From Anaerolineales bacterium (GTDB lineage Bacteria > Chloroflexota > Anaerolineae > Anaerolineales > UBA11579): a DNA stretch of 64,000 bases. Where the stretch lies: assembly GCA_021463845.1 (NCBI GenBank), contig JAJTXV010000001.1, positions 1-64,000 of the forward strand, read 5' to 3'. Position numbers and translations under genes: made by a program. The notes below the pieces were generated by a model. The model saw nothing but the letters and a program-made list of their open reading frames with translations, did not search any database and was not told where the DNA came from. Each line of letters opens with the position of its first letter. Position 1 is the stretch's first letter. Positions 42,561 to 51,510 of the stretch are shown here, in pieces.

Positions 42561-42592
42561 CGCGCACTGACTGGAATGGATGTTCTGACAAG

Positions 42593-43228
42593 ATGAAAAA
42601 ACGCTCGTTCGCGCTTCTTATCGCACTCCTCGGCTTGCTGTTGGCCGCCTGTACCCGCTCCGCCACCACGGACCCGGTTGGCGGCTCGGCCACCGAAGAC
42701 CCGTTCGTGTCCATTTTCAACACCATGGCCACCCAGACCGCATTGGCTGGCCAGGACAAGGCCGGCACGCTGCCCACGCTGGAGCTCAGCCCCACGCCCT
42801 TGTTTGGCGATACGGCCACCGTCCAGCCCAGTGCCACGCCCGAAGCAACCGCTACCACCACCCCCGCGCCCATCACCCAGCTGGCCGTGCCCAGCAGCTA
42901 CACCCTGCATGAGGGCGAATGGCCCTATTGCCTGGCGCGCCGCTTTGATGTCAATCCAGATGCGCTGTTGTCTGCCAACGGCCTCAACGCCAACAACGCC
43001 AACAGCCTTAGTGTCGGCACCACCATCACCATCCCCAGTGGGGTGGGCAGCTTCGGTGGAGTGCGCTCGCTGCGCTCGCACCCCACCACCTATGTCGCCT
43101 CGGGCGCGGATACCTTCTACAGCATCGCCTGCGCGTTTGGTGACGTGTGGCCTGAGCACATTGCTGAGGCCAACAGCATGAGCCTCGACCACGCCATTCC
43201 TGGCGGCACTCAGCTGCATATCCCCTAG
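42593..43228 (+). CDS. LysM-domain lipoprotein
   Basis: This 211-residue lipoprotein has a signal ending LLLAAC and a Thr/Pro/Ala linker to about residue 100. A LysM module follows (SYTLHEGEWPYCLARRFDVN then LLSANGLNANNANSLSVGTT), which normally binds peptidoglycan N-acetylglucosamine. The last part (FYSIACAFGDVWPEHIAEAN) resembles a second, shorter LysM. ATG 42593 is preferred over a longer frame because it begins the signal peptide (MKKRSFALL). Confidence 0.85.
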   Translation: MKKRSFALLIALLGLLLAACTRSATTDPVGGSATEDPFVSIFNTMATQTALAGQDKAGTLPTLELSPTPLFGDTATVQPSATPEATATTTPAPITQLAVPSSYTLHEGEWPYCLARRFDVNPDALLSANGLNANNANSLSVGTTITIPSGVGSFGGVRSLRSHPTTYVASGADTFYSIACAFGDVWPEHIAEANSMSLDHAIPGGTQLHIP

Positions 43229-43250
43229 ACCCAAAAATAAACCCAAGTTC

Positions 43251-43284
43251 AAAAGGGCTGGAACAATCCAGCCCTTTTGTTTTG
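43251..43284 (+). terminator. Intrinsic terminator
   Basis: A 12-bp perfect stem aaaagggctgga/tccagccctttt is followed by GTTTT. Confidence 0.85.
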
Positions 43285-43308
43285 GGCAAGTATGTTAGAA
43301 CAGTCCTT

Positions 43309-45900
43309 ATGAAGAGCCCTGCCCATCGCTGGTTGCGCACCTGGCTGCTGGCCGCCGCGTGCGGCGCCTTGCTGGCCATTGGGCTGGTCTTCGCCCAGCC
43401 CAGCCAACAGGAAGCGGCGCTGTTGCTCGGCCTCTCCGCCGCCCGGTGGGCGCTGGTGGGCCTGCTGCTGGTGCTGGCCGCAGCCTGTGCGGCCTTGGCC
43501 CGCGCCGAATCCTGGCTGTCGAAGCTTACCCAGCGCTTGCTGGCGCGTCCGCGGCTCTTGAACGTACTCCTCGGGCTTGCCCTCATTATCTTTGTGCTGG
43601 CGCTCTATCTTGTGCTCTTTAGCTTGCGCATCACCGATGCGTTCGCCCAGGCGCGCTTGCTGCGCCTGCTGCCGCTCACGGCCTGGCTGGCCTGGTCGGC
43701 GGCCAGCGGTGCCGTAATTCTGCCACTAATGCGCCCAGCCAGCGGCTGGGCGCAGGAGCGCAGCGTGCTGCGGGCCGCGCTGCCGGCCTTCGCCATCATG
43801 GTGGCAGTCGTGCTCCTGATGGTGCTGACGGGCTTTGGGCTCACACCGGATCGCACCGGTTGGGATACACCCGGCGCTCCCATCCTCAATACGCAGGTCT
43901 TGCTGGCTTGGTCTGTTACCGTGCTGCTGGCTGCGGCCGGCGCCTGGGCCGCCCGCCGCTTTGGCTGGCGCCTCAGCCGCCTGGACCTTGCCGTTGCGAT
44001 TGGCTTGTGGCTGCTGGCTGCCCTGCTGTGGAGCGCCGAACCGCTGCGGCCGACTCACTTCTCGCCCGCGCCCTCCGCGCCCAACTGGGAGTATTACCCC
44101 AACTCAGACGCCGCCACCCTGGACATTGCCGCACAGAGCTTCCTCACCGGCAACCGCTTCACCGACATCATCGAGAAACCGCTGTACGGGATCTTTCTCG
44201 TGGCTTTGCATGCTGTCGCCGGGCAGGACTATGCCGCGGTAGTGAATGCACAGATCCTATTCTTGGCGCTTTTCCCGGTAGCACTTTACTTTATTGCCAC
44301 CCACTTGCATCACCGCTTCTCCGGCATTTTCCTGGCACTGCTCATCATCTTTAGAGAAGTCAACACCCTGGCGCTCTCGAACCGCGTCCTGGTTTCGCAC
44401 TCCAAGCTGCTCATGACCGACCTGCCCACCGCGCTCGGTCTGGCGGCGCTGACCCTGCTTGTGCTGCACTGGTTGCAGCACAAGCCACACAGCCCGCGCG
44501 CCGCGCTGGGAGCGGGGGCCGCGCTGGGGCTGCTGCTGCTGTTGCGCTCGCAAACGCTGATCTTTTTGCCCTTCCTGCTGTTGCTGGTCGCCCTCCGCAT
44601 TCCCGGCGGCTGGCGCAGTGCTTCCGCTTGGCGCACCCGCGCGCCCCTGGCGGGGCTGGTGCTGCTCGGCTTTGTGCTCGCTGCTGTGCCCTGGATGCTG
44701 CGCAACGGTGCCCGCACCGGCGAGTTCGGTTACTCGCAGCCATACCAGGCCCTCTACATGGCGCGCCAGTACAGCCTCACCCCAGAGACCGGCGATCCTG
44801 GTTTTGATGTCCAAGCCACTGATGTGGACGAATACGTTGCTCTAGGTTTTGCCCGCGTGCGCCAGTTCGTGCTGCAGCACCCCGGCGAAGTAGCCCGCTT
44901 TGTTACCGCTCACTTCCTGCACAATGAAGTCGCTTCCTTCCTTGCGTTGCCGGCTCGCTTTGACCTGACCGACCGTTTGGTCGAGTTCTACAACCTGCGC
45001 CCGTATTGGCCAGAGCGGGAAGCTCAACTCTGGGCCGAATGCTGCTCCTTGAGCGCGTATATTGACAACACGCTCTATTGGGCGGGCTGGGATGGCATCA
45101 TTCCCTCAGACCTGGTGTGGCCGTTGGTCTTGAATATTGCGCTGGTCGCGCTGGGCATCGGCGCCGCCTGGCGCAAGGTGGGCTGGCTCGCGCTGATCCC
45201 GCTTGGCATGCATCTGCTGTACAGCGCCAGTACGGCGCTGGCGCGTGTTTCCGGCTGGCGTCTCATCCTCCCGGCTGACTGGGTGCTCATTCTCTTCTAC
45301 GCTCTCGGCATTGGCCAGCTCACGCTGTGGGCCGCCCGTTTCCTGTTCGGCTTCGTCGCCAGCGCACAGGCGCCTCAGGCTGCCGAAGCTCCGGCCCACC
45401 TCACTTTCAACCGCGGCCTGGCGCTGGCCACCTTGCTGGCCCTGCTGGCGGGCAGCTTCATTCCGCTGGCGGAGAATCTGCTCCCCAATCGCTATGCTTA
45501 CCTGGATCGAGCTGGCGCGCTCGCCAGCCTACGCTCTTCGTCCGTCATCGCGGCCAGCGGGCTGGACCCGGACGCCTTTCTGGCCCAACCGGGCGCTCAG
45601 CTGTATTGGGGCCGCGCCATGTACCCCCGTCACCATGCGGCCGGCACGCCCGCAGAAATTGCCGCAGGCGACGGCCTGGCCTTTGCCCACACCGAGTTTC
45701 GTCTGGTTGGCCCGCAAGGCCCCTTCCTGATGGTCCTACCCGGCGGGGTCCATCCGTTCCCCAATGCTGTCGATGTGCTGGTGTTGGCCTGCTCACAGCC
45801 AGGCTACTCTTACGCCGTCGCGGTGCACTTCCTTAATGACGAGGCGACCGACGCGTTGGCTCCCCATGCCGCAACCTTGCAATGCAACGCATTACGCTAG
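43309..45900 (+). CDS. Integral membrane glycosyltransferase-like protein (ArnT/PMT-like)
   Basis: This 863-residue protein has about a dozen hydrophobic segments. A loop between membrane helices contains NSDAATLDIAAQSFLTGNRFTD, reminiscent of the first periplasmic loop with catalytic Asp in GT-C transferases such as ArnT and PMT family enzymes, which use polyprenol-phosphate sugars. A large external region occurs around residues 480-590 and another after residue 730. A GT2 polyprenol-phosphate mannosyltransferase-like gene lies three genes downstream and could supply the lipid-linked donor. The acceptor is unknown. No clear ribosome site precedes ATG 43309. Confidence 0.72.
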   Translation: MKSPAHRWLRTWLLAAACGALLAIGLVFAQPSQQEAALLLGLSAARWALVGLLLVLAAACAALARAESWLSKLTQRLLARPRLLNVLLGLALIIFVLALYLVLFSLRITDAFAQARLLRLLPLTAWLAWSAASGAVILPLMRPASGWAQERSVLRAALPAFAIMVAVVLLMVLTGFGLTPDRTGWDTPGAPILNTQVLLAWSVTVLLAAAGAWAARRFGWRLSRLDLAVAIGLWLLAALLWSAEPLRPTHFSPAPSAPNWEYYPNSDAATLDIAAQSFLTGNRFTDIIEKPLYGIFLVALHAVAGQDYAAVVNAQILFLALFPVALYFIATHLHHRFSGIFLALLIIFREVNTLALSNRVLVSHSKLLMTDLPTALGLAALTLLVLHWLQHKPHSPRAALGAGAALGLLLLLRSQTLIFLPFLLLLVALRIPGGWRSASAWRTRAPLAGLVLLGFVLAAVPWMLRNGARTGEFGYSQPYQALYMARQYSLTPETGDPGFDVQATDVDEYVALGFARVRQFVLQHPGEVARFVTAHFLHNEVASFLALPARFDLTDRLVEFYNLRPYWPEREAQLWAECCSLSAYIDNTLYWAGWDGIIPSDLVWPLVLNIALVALGIGAAWRKVGWLALIPLGMHLLYSASTALARVSGWRLILPADWVLILFYALGIGQLTLWAARFLFGFVASAQAPQAAEAPAHLTFNRGLALATLLALLAGSFIPLAENLLPNRYAYLDRAGALASLRSSSVIAASGLDPDAFLAQPGAQLYWGRAMYPRHHAAGTPAEIAAGDGLAFAHTEFRLVGPQGPFLMVLPGGVHPFPNAVDVLVLACSQPGYSYAVAVHFLNDEATDALAPHAATLQCNALR

Positions 45901-45975
45901 TGCGCGATACTCTAGAGTCGCCTAGGTATAATTAACCTTCGTATTGATTTGCGCACCGTGTAGGGCGCGCTTTTT

Positions 45976-47457
45976 ATGTCAGTTCTGCTTATTAATCCCA
46001 ACCTGGTTGCCCAACGCAACGATCCGCTGACCACCGGCATCGTTTATATGCCCATCAGCTTGGCCTACCTGGCCGCCAGCCTGCGGACTGCCGGCCACCC
46101 AGTGCAGGTGCTGGACGCCTACGCCGCCGCGCCGCGCCAGGCCCGCACCCAGGGCAACTTCCATATCTACGGCCTCTCCCAGGCTAAGGTGCTGGCCCAG
46201 ATCGCGCCAGACACCCGCGTCGTCTTCGTCTACGCCATTAATCTCACCAACCATCTCTCTACCCTCGAGATGGTGCGCGCCGCCCGCCAGGCTGCCCCGC
46301 AGGCCACCGTGGTTGTGGTGGAAAACACGCAAGCCGTCACCGCCTACGCACTTACCCTTGTCGCTGCTGAGTTCTACGCCGCCGGGGCACACTACATCCT
46401 CACCGGTGAGCCGGAGCGCCGCGCCCAGCGCCTGCTGGAGGCGCTGCACGCAGGCGACCAGCAAGCTGTACGTGCCATTGATGGGGTGGGTGGGCCGGAC
46501 TTCTACAACCTGCCCGCCGGCTTCATGGATGAAGCCGAGCTCAGTTCGCTCCCATTCCCCGCTTGGGACCTTTTCCCGCTCGAGCACTACTGGAGCCTGG
46601 GCTTCGCCCACGGCCCGCTGTCCGCCACTCGCTACCTGCCGCTGCTCACGTCGCGTGGCTGCCCATATCCGTGCGGCTTCTGTGTGGTGCCTGCCACCAA
46701 CCGCCAGCGCTGGCGCCCGCGCAGCCCCCACAATGTCGTCGACGAGATCGAGCACTTCCAGCGCACCCTCGGCGTCAGCGAATTCCACATTGAGGATCTC
46801 GACCCAACCATCTCAGACGAGCGCATTCGCGCCATCTGCGCTGAGATCATTCGTCGCGGCCTCAAGATCACTTGGAAGATCGCCGCTGGCACCAAAGTCG
46901 AGACCATGCTCGACGAAGAGACCATTGACCAAATGGCCGCCGCCGGCTGCCGCTACATCTCCATCTCGCCCGAAACCGGCTCGCCGCGCTTGCTCAAGCT
47001 CATGCGCAAGCCCTTCAATCTGGGCCACGCCGTGCGCCTGGTAAAGCGCATGAACCAGGTCGGCATCCGTTCGCAGGCCTGCTTCGTGCTCGGCTACCCG
47101 GGCGAAACGCCCGAGGATCTGCAAATGACTTGGGACATGGTGCGCGATCTCACCCGCGTCGGCGTCGACGAAGTTGCCCTTTTCATCATTACCCCCGTGC
47201 CCGGCTCCTCGATCTATGACCAGTTCCAGGGCTATAGCAACCTGTCCGAGCTCAACTTCAGCCCCACCTGGCGTCAGGACTATAAGGCGCTGGCCGCCTT
47301 CCGTTTCCGTCTGTACGCCAGTTTCCTGCTGTGGAAACTGCGTTATCATCCCCTCAAGCTCTTGTCGCAGCCGTTCAACTTCTTGCGCCGTAACTTCCAA
47401 ACCAAGATGGAGATGGTGCCCTACCGGGCGCTCGCCCTCCGTTGGTTTGCACGCTAA
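45976..47457 (+). CDS. B12-binding domain radical SAM protein
   Basis: This 493-residue protein has an N-terminal cobalamin-binding-like Rossmann domain (MSVLLINPNL, residues 1-160) and a radical SAM barrel with C229, C233 and C236 (RGCPYPCGFC) binding the 4Fe-4S cluster. ISISPETGSPRLLKLMRKPF and ACFVLGYPGETPEDL are typical of the class B methyltransferase / BchE-like group. Such enzymes methylate unreactive carbons or rearrange lipids and natural products. The substrate may be the lipid or glycan made by the adjacent enzymes. A TATAAT at 45926-45931 suggests its own promoter. Confidence 0.88.
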   Translation: MSVLLINPNLVAQRNDPLTTGIVYMPISLAYLAASLRTAGHPVQVLDAYAAAPRQARTQGNFHIYGLSQAKVLAQIAPDTRVVFVYAINLTNHLSTLEMVRAARQAAPQATVVVVENTQAVTAYALTLVAAEFYAAGAHYILTGEPERRAQRLLEALHAGDQQAVRAIDGVGGPDFYNLPAGFMDEAELSSLPFPAWDLFPLEHYWSLGFAHGPLSATRYLPLLTSRGCPYPCGFCVVPATNRQRWRPRSPHNVVDEIEHFQRTLGVSEFHIEDLDPTISDERIRAICAEIIRRGLKITWKIAAGTKVETMLDEETIDQMAAAGCRYISISPETGSPRLLKLMRKPFNLGHAVRLVKRMNQVGIRSQACFVLGYPGETPEDLQMTWDMVRDLTRVGVDEVALFIITPVPGSSIYDQFQGYSNLSELNFSPTWRQDYKALAAFRFRLYASFLLWKLRYHPLKLLSQPFNFLRRNFQTKMEMVPYRALALRWFAR

Positions 47458-47459
47458 CC

Positions 47460-48392
47460 ATGCCGGTCAAACGCACCCCCGCACGCACTCGCATCGCTGT
47501 GGCTGTTCCCTGCCACAACGAGGCCACCACCATTGCCAAAGTGGTGGCCGATTTTCGCAAGAATTTGCCGCGTGCCACGGTCTACGTCTTTGACAATGCC
47601 TCCACCGATAACAGTATCGCCCTCGCTGCCAAAGCAGGCGCCGAGGTGCGCCGCGTCGGGGCTCTCGGCAAAGGCAATGTCATCCGCGCCATCTTTGACC
47701 AGCTCCAAGAAGAAGTCATCGTCATGGTCGACGGCGACGATACCTACTTCGCCGAAGATGTCCATACGCTCCTGGCCCCTGTCATGGACGGCACTGCCGA
47801 TATGGCCGTCGGCCACCGCATGGGTGGCGCCACCGACGCCAACATGAAGCGCCTCAACCAGTTCGGCAACCGCATGATCGTCGCTTACATCAACCGCCTC
47901 TTTGGCACCCGCTTTGAGGATGTGCTCTCCGGCTACCGCGCCTTCAACCGCCGCTTCATTGAAAGCGTGCCAGTCCTCACCACCGGCTTCGAGGTCGAGA
48001 CCGAGATCACCATCCAGGCCTTGGCCGAAGGCCTCCACATCGTCGAGGTGCCCACCCGCTACCGCAGCCGCCCGGCTGACAGCAATTCCAAGCTACGCCC
48101 CTTTGCCGATGGTTACCGCATCATCCTCACTGCCGCCATCCTGCTGCGAGACCACCGCCCCCTGCGCCTGTTCGGCGCTGTAGCGCTGGTCTTCTGGCTG
48201 TTGGCCTTGGCTGCCGGTATCCTGCGCTTGTTCAGTTTTGTGGGGCAGGGTACCCTTCCGGATAGCATATTGGGCGGCATCGTCCTGCTCGGCGTGCCCA
48301 CTGGCCTGATGGCGCTCGGCATCGGCCTCTCACTTAATGCCATCAACACCCGTTTTCAAGGTATCAAGACCTATCTAAGGCGAAGCAAATAA
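47460..48392 (+). CDS. Family 2 glycosyltransferase (polyprenol-phosphate mannosyltransferase-like)
   Basis: This 310-residue enzyme has a GT-A domain (AVAVPCHNEATTIAKVVADF, VYVFDNASTDNS, MVDGDDTY as the metal-binding DxD, VLSGYRAFNRRF) and two C-terminal membrane helices (residues ~235-295). This is the dolichol/polyprenol-phosphate mannose synthase-like layout, making lipid-linked sugar donors on the cytoplasmic face. It follows the radical SAM gene after 2 bases and abuts the methyltransferase gene, so one operon is likely. Confidence 0.9.
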   Translation: MPVKRTPARTRIAVAVPCHNEATTIAKVVADFRKNLPRATVYVFDNASTDNSIALAAKAGAEVRRVGALGKGNVIRAIFDQLQEEVIVMVDGDDTYFAEDVHTLLAPVMDGTADMAVGHRMGGATDANMKRLNQFGNRMIVAYINRLFGTRFEDVLSGYRAFNRRFIESVPVLTTGFEVETEITIQALAEGLHIVEVPTRYRSRPADSNSKLRPFADGYRIILTAAILLRDHRPLRLFGAVALVFWLLALAAGILRLFSFVGQGTLPDSILGGIVLLGVPTGLMALGIGLSLNAINTRFQGIKTYLRRSK

Positions 48393-49325
48393 ATGCAGAA
48401 CAATGTAGAAGCGTACAAAGCGCTGCTGGAACACGTGAAGTGCAACCTGTGTGGTGCGGATGACTATGAAGTCGTTTACCCCCCGCGCTATGAGGACGCC
48501 AAACCGGACGAAATTGCCAACACCTTCCGTTCCTCAGGCGACGAAGTGTTGCTCGACCAGCTGGTGCATTGCAAGCAGTGCGGCCTCATGTACCTTAACC
48601 CACGCCTGCGCTCTGACGTTGTCATCGGCGGCTATAGCGAAGGCACTGATGAGCTGTTTGTCTCCCAGGCCGCTGGGCGCGAGCGCACCTTCGCCGGCTC
48701 GCTTAAGCTTATCGAGCGCCTGCGCCCGCAGCGTGGCACCTTGCTGGACGTCGGCACCGCTGGCGGCTCCTTCATGGCCGTCGCCCAGCGCGCCGGCTGG
48801 CAGGTGGCCGGCTGTGAGCCAAATCGCTGGATGTCCACCTGGGCCAAAGAGCACTATGGGCTGGATGTGTTCCCCGGCACCATCGAGGACATGAAACTGG
48901 CCGACGCCAGTTTCGATGTCGTCAGCCTGTGGGATGTGCTCGAGCACACGCCTGACCCCAAAGCCACCTTGCAGGAGTGCATCCGCGTGCTCAAACCCGG
49001 CGGCCTGCTGGTGGTCAACTATCCTGACATCCATTCACTGGTCGCCCGCCTCATGGGCCGGCGCTGGGTCTTCCTGCTCTCTGTCCATCTCTACTACTTC
49101 ACCATCCCCACGCTGACCCGCATGCTCAACGAGCTTGGCCTCGAGCTGCGCGTCCAGCGCGCCCATTGGCAAAGCCTGGAGCTGGGCTATGTGCTCTTCC
49201 GCATGGAAGCCTACATTCGCCCGCTAGCCCGTGCCGCGGGCTGGGTCGTCAAGCGTCTGGGCATGTATCACTGGCAGATCCCGTATTGGATGGGCCAGAT
49301 GCTGGTCGTGGCAGAGAAGAAATAA
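48393..49325 (+). CDS. Class I SAM methyltransferase with N-terminal zinc-binding motif
   Basis: This 310-residue protein has a CxxC...CxxC module (C17, C20, C60, C63) common in sugar or polyketide C-methyltransferase-like enzymes. The SAM-binding motif I is LLDVGTAGGSF near 116-126, followed by LWDVLEHTPDP and LKPGGLLVVNYP. It begins directly after the stop codon of the GT2 gene. It probably methylates a glycan or glycolipid, but the acceptor is unknown. Confidence 0.88.
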   Translation: MQNNVEAYKALLEHVKCNLCGADDYEVVYPPRYEDAKPDEIANTFRSSGDEVLLDQLVHCKQCGLMYLNPRLRSDVVIGGYSEGTDELFVSQAAGRERTFAGSLKLIERLRPQRGTLLDVGTAGGSFMAVAQRAGWQVAGCEPNRWMSTWAKEHYGLDVFPGTIEDMKLADASFDVVSLWDVLEHTPDPKATLQECIRVLKPGGLLVVNYPDIHSLVARLMGRRWVFLLSVHLYYFTIPTLTRMLNELGLELRVQRAHWQSLELGYVLFRMEAYIRPLARAAGWVVKRLGMYHWQIPYWMGQMLVVAEKK

Positions 49326-49364
49326 TCCTGTATCTCAAACCGTCTATGCTTTGGAGTGATTCAC

Positions 49365-50786
49365 TTGTCTAATAAAGAAAAGATCGTGGTGCTAGGCGCC
49401 GGTGTCGGCGGCCTGGCCGCTGGCTACTTCCTCGCCCGCACCGGCAAATATGATGTCACTGTGCTGGAGAAAGAGGCCGTCATTGGCGGCCTGTGTGCCA
49501 GCTTCGAGCACAATGGCTTTGTGCTCGATTATGGCGCCCACAAGCTCTACTCCATCATCCCCGGTGTACTGGATGAAGCCACCGCCCTGATGGGTGACCG
49601 CCTCATTCAGTTGCCCAAGAAGAACCGCCTCTATCTCGAAGGCAAGCTGGTGGATTACCCGCTCAAGCTGGGCAACCTGGCCAAAGCGCTCGGCCCGCTA
49701 CGCTTTTTGCAGATCGGCTTTGGCTACGGAATCGAGGTGCTCAAAGGCATCTTCAACCGCAAGTCGCCTGGTTCCTACAAGGATTACATCATCCGCCGCT
49801 TCGGGCGCCCAACCTATGAGCTCGTCTTCGAGCCCCTGGCCGACAAGGTGTGGGGTGACCCGGCCACTCTCCACCCTGAGATGGCCCGCACTCGCCTGCC
49901 GGCTTCCGGCGGCCTGGAGTTGGTGCTGAAGCTGCTCGGCCTCAAGAAAGAAACTGCAGACACCAACGCTGAGTTCTTCTACTATCCCAAAGCCGGTTTC
50001 GGTGACTGGCCGCAGGCATTGGCCGAAGGCATCCAGGCTCACGGCGGGCAGGTGCTTACCAGCGTAGATGTGCAGGGCCTTGAGATGCAAGACGGCCGCG
50101 TGCGCAGCGTCAAAACCGCCGTGGCGGGCAAGCCGCAGTCGTTCGCGTGCGACTACCTGGTTTCCTCGCTACCGCTCCCGCTTATCGGCCGTATGGTGTT
50201 CGGCGGCAGTGACGAGCAGTTCAATAAAGCCGTCACAGGCCTGCAGTTCCGTCACCTGGTGCTGGTCTACGTGTGGATAAAGCGCCCCATGGTCATGGAG
50301 GACCAGTGGGTCTTCTTCCCTCAGCGTAATGTGGTCTTCAGTCGCCTCTTCGAGCAGAAGCAGATGAACCCCGCCCTCGGTCCGGCCGATAGCACCGTCA
50401 TCACCGCTGACTTCACCGCCGCTGAAGGCAGCGCCCTCTGGCAGTCCAGCGATGAGCAGCTCACGCAACGCGTGATCGATGGCCTGGTTGAGATCGGCCT
50501 CACCAACCGCGACGAGGTCACCGGCAGCTTGGTCATCCGCAAGCCCAACTTCTACCCCCGCTACGACCTGGCATACGCTGACAAAATGAAACTGGTCAGC
50601 GACAAGCTGCGCCAGGTCCCCAACCTGCTCACTACCGGCCGCATTGGCATGTACAACTACAACAACTCTGACCACTGTGCAGACATGGGCCGCTTCATTG
50701 CCGAGCATTTGGCGGCCGGCGAAGCCGCGCCTGACATTTGGCGTGCCCTTGAGCAGCGCGTGGCTGACTACAAGATCGTGGACTAA
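49365..50786 (+). CDS. FAD-dependent amine oxidase/protoporphyrinogen oxidase-like protein
   Basis: This 473-residue flavoprotein has an N-terminal dinucleotide-binding site (VVLGAGVGGLAAGYFLARTG) and the GGLCASFEHNGFVLDYGAHK region, where substrate-side residues sit in protoporphyrinogen oxidase and UDP-galactopyranose mutase-like proteins. The end TGRIGMYNYNNSDHCADMGR matches the C-terminal FAD contact. TTG 49365 has a GGAG site at the right distance. A GTG at 49356 is also in frame but overlaps that site. Context with GT2 and methyltransferase suggests a sugar or lipid oxidoreductase rather than heme synthesis. Confidence 0.8.
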   Translation: MSNKEKIVVLGAGVGGLAAGYFLARTGKYDVTVLEKEAVIGGLCASFEHNGFVLDYGAHKLYSIIPGVLDEATALMGDRLIQLPKKNRLYLEGKLVDYPLKLGNLAKALGPLRFLQIGFGYGIEVLKGIFNRKSPGSYKDYIIRRFGRPTYELVFEPLADKVWGDPATLHPEMARTRLPASGGLELVLKLLGLKKETADTNAEFFYYPKAGFGDWPQALAEGIQAHGGQVLTSVDVQGLEMQDGRVRSVKTAVAGKPQSFACDYLVSSLPLPLIGRMVFGGSDEQFNKAVTGLQFRHLVLVYVWIKRPMVMEDQWVFFPQRNVVFSRLFEQKQMNPALGPADSTVITADFTAAEGSALWQSSDEQLTQRVIDGLVEIGLTNRDEVTGSLVIRKPNFYPRYDLAYADKMKLVSDKLRQVPNLLTTGRIGMYNYNNSDHCADMGRFIAEHLAAGEAAPDIWRALEQRVADYKIVD

Positions 50787-51326
50787 ATGGCGACCTACAA
50801 GACCATTAGCAGTGAATTGGCCTATCGCGGCCAGAAATTCTCAGTGCGCCGTGATGTGCTCGAAAGCACAGATGGCCGCGAGCTGATCTTTGACACCGTC
50901 GAGCACATTGGCGCCGTTGCCCTGGTGCCTGTCGACGCCGAGGGCAAGATCCTGCTCGTGCGTCAGTACCGCCACTCCACCGGCAAACAGCTCCTCGAGC
51001 TGCCCGCCGGCACTCTTGAGCCCGGCGAACCCGTAGAGGAAACCGCCCAGCGCGAGCTGCGCGAAGAAGTTGGCATGGCCGCCGGCTCGCTCACCCCGCT
51101 GGCTGAGTTCTACCTGGCCCCCGGCTACTCCACCGAGCGCATGTGGATCTTCCTCGCCCAGGACCTGCGGCCGGATGCCCTGCCGCCCGATCAGGACGAG
51201 GAGCTGGAAGTTGTCAGCCTGAGCCTTGACGAATGCATGGCTGCCATCGCCAGTGGCGAAATTGAGGACGCCAAAACCATGCTGGGCCTGTTCATGGCGC
51301 GCCAGGTTTTGCCGCCGCGCATGTAA
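50787..51326 (+). CDS. Nudix hydrolase, ADP-ribose pyrophosphatase-like
   Basis: This 179-residue enzyme hydrolyses nucleoside diphosphates linked to another moiety. The Nudix box spans 75-97 with G75, E81, R89, E90, E93, E94 and G96 in the canonical spacing. The upstream LLVRQYRHSTGKQLLELPAG and the downstream APGYSTERMWIFLA (near 111-124) are typical of ADP-ribose or ADP-sugar pyrophosphatases. It starts directly after the flavoprotein stop. Confidence 0.92.
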   Translation: MATYKTISSELAYRGQKFSVRRDVLESTDGRELIFDTVEHIGAVALVPVDAEGKILLVRQYRHSTGKQLLELPAGTLEPGEPVEETAQRELREEVGMAAGSLTPLAEFYLAPGYSTERMWIFLAQDLRPDALPPDQDEELEVVSLSLDECMAAIASGEIEDAKTMLGLFMARQVLPPRM

Positions 51327-51334
51327 ACTCCTGC

Positions 51335-51510
51335 TTGCCCGCTAATACCTTTCCCGTTATAATTCTTTGCGTATTCCCCCTGAAACTTTTTTGGTTACAA
51401 CTCGCATATTCCACTAACCTGCAGACACACCTAGTCCTGTACTGCCCGGGGCATTAGGCAGCTATCCGTACGCATTTATACCTATCATCGTTGCTAGCAG
51501 AGATAAATCC
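51335..51510 (+). promoter_or_regulatory. rho promoter and C-rich leader
   Basis: TTGCCC (51335-51340) and TATAAT (51358-51363) are 17 bases apart. The leader from about 51370 to 51510 has a C-rich, G-poor stretch (51373-51450) resembling a Rho loading site, which fits Rho autoregulation by early termination as known for E. coli rho. Confidence 0.6.
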
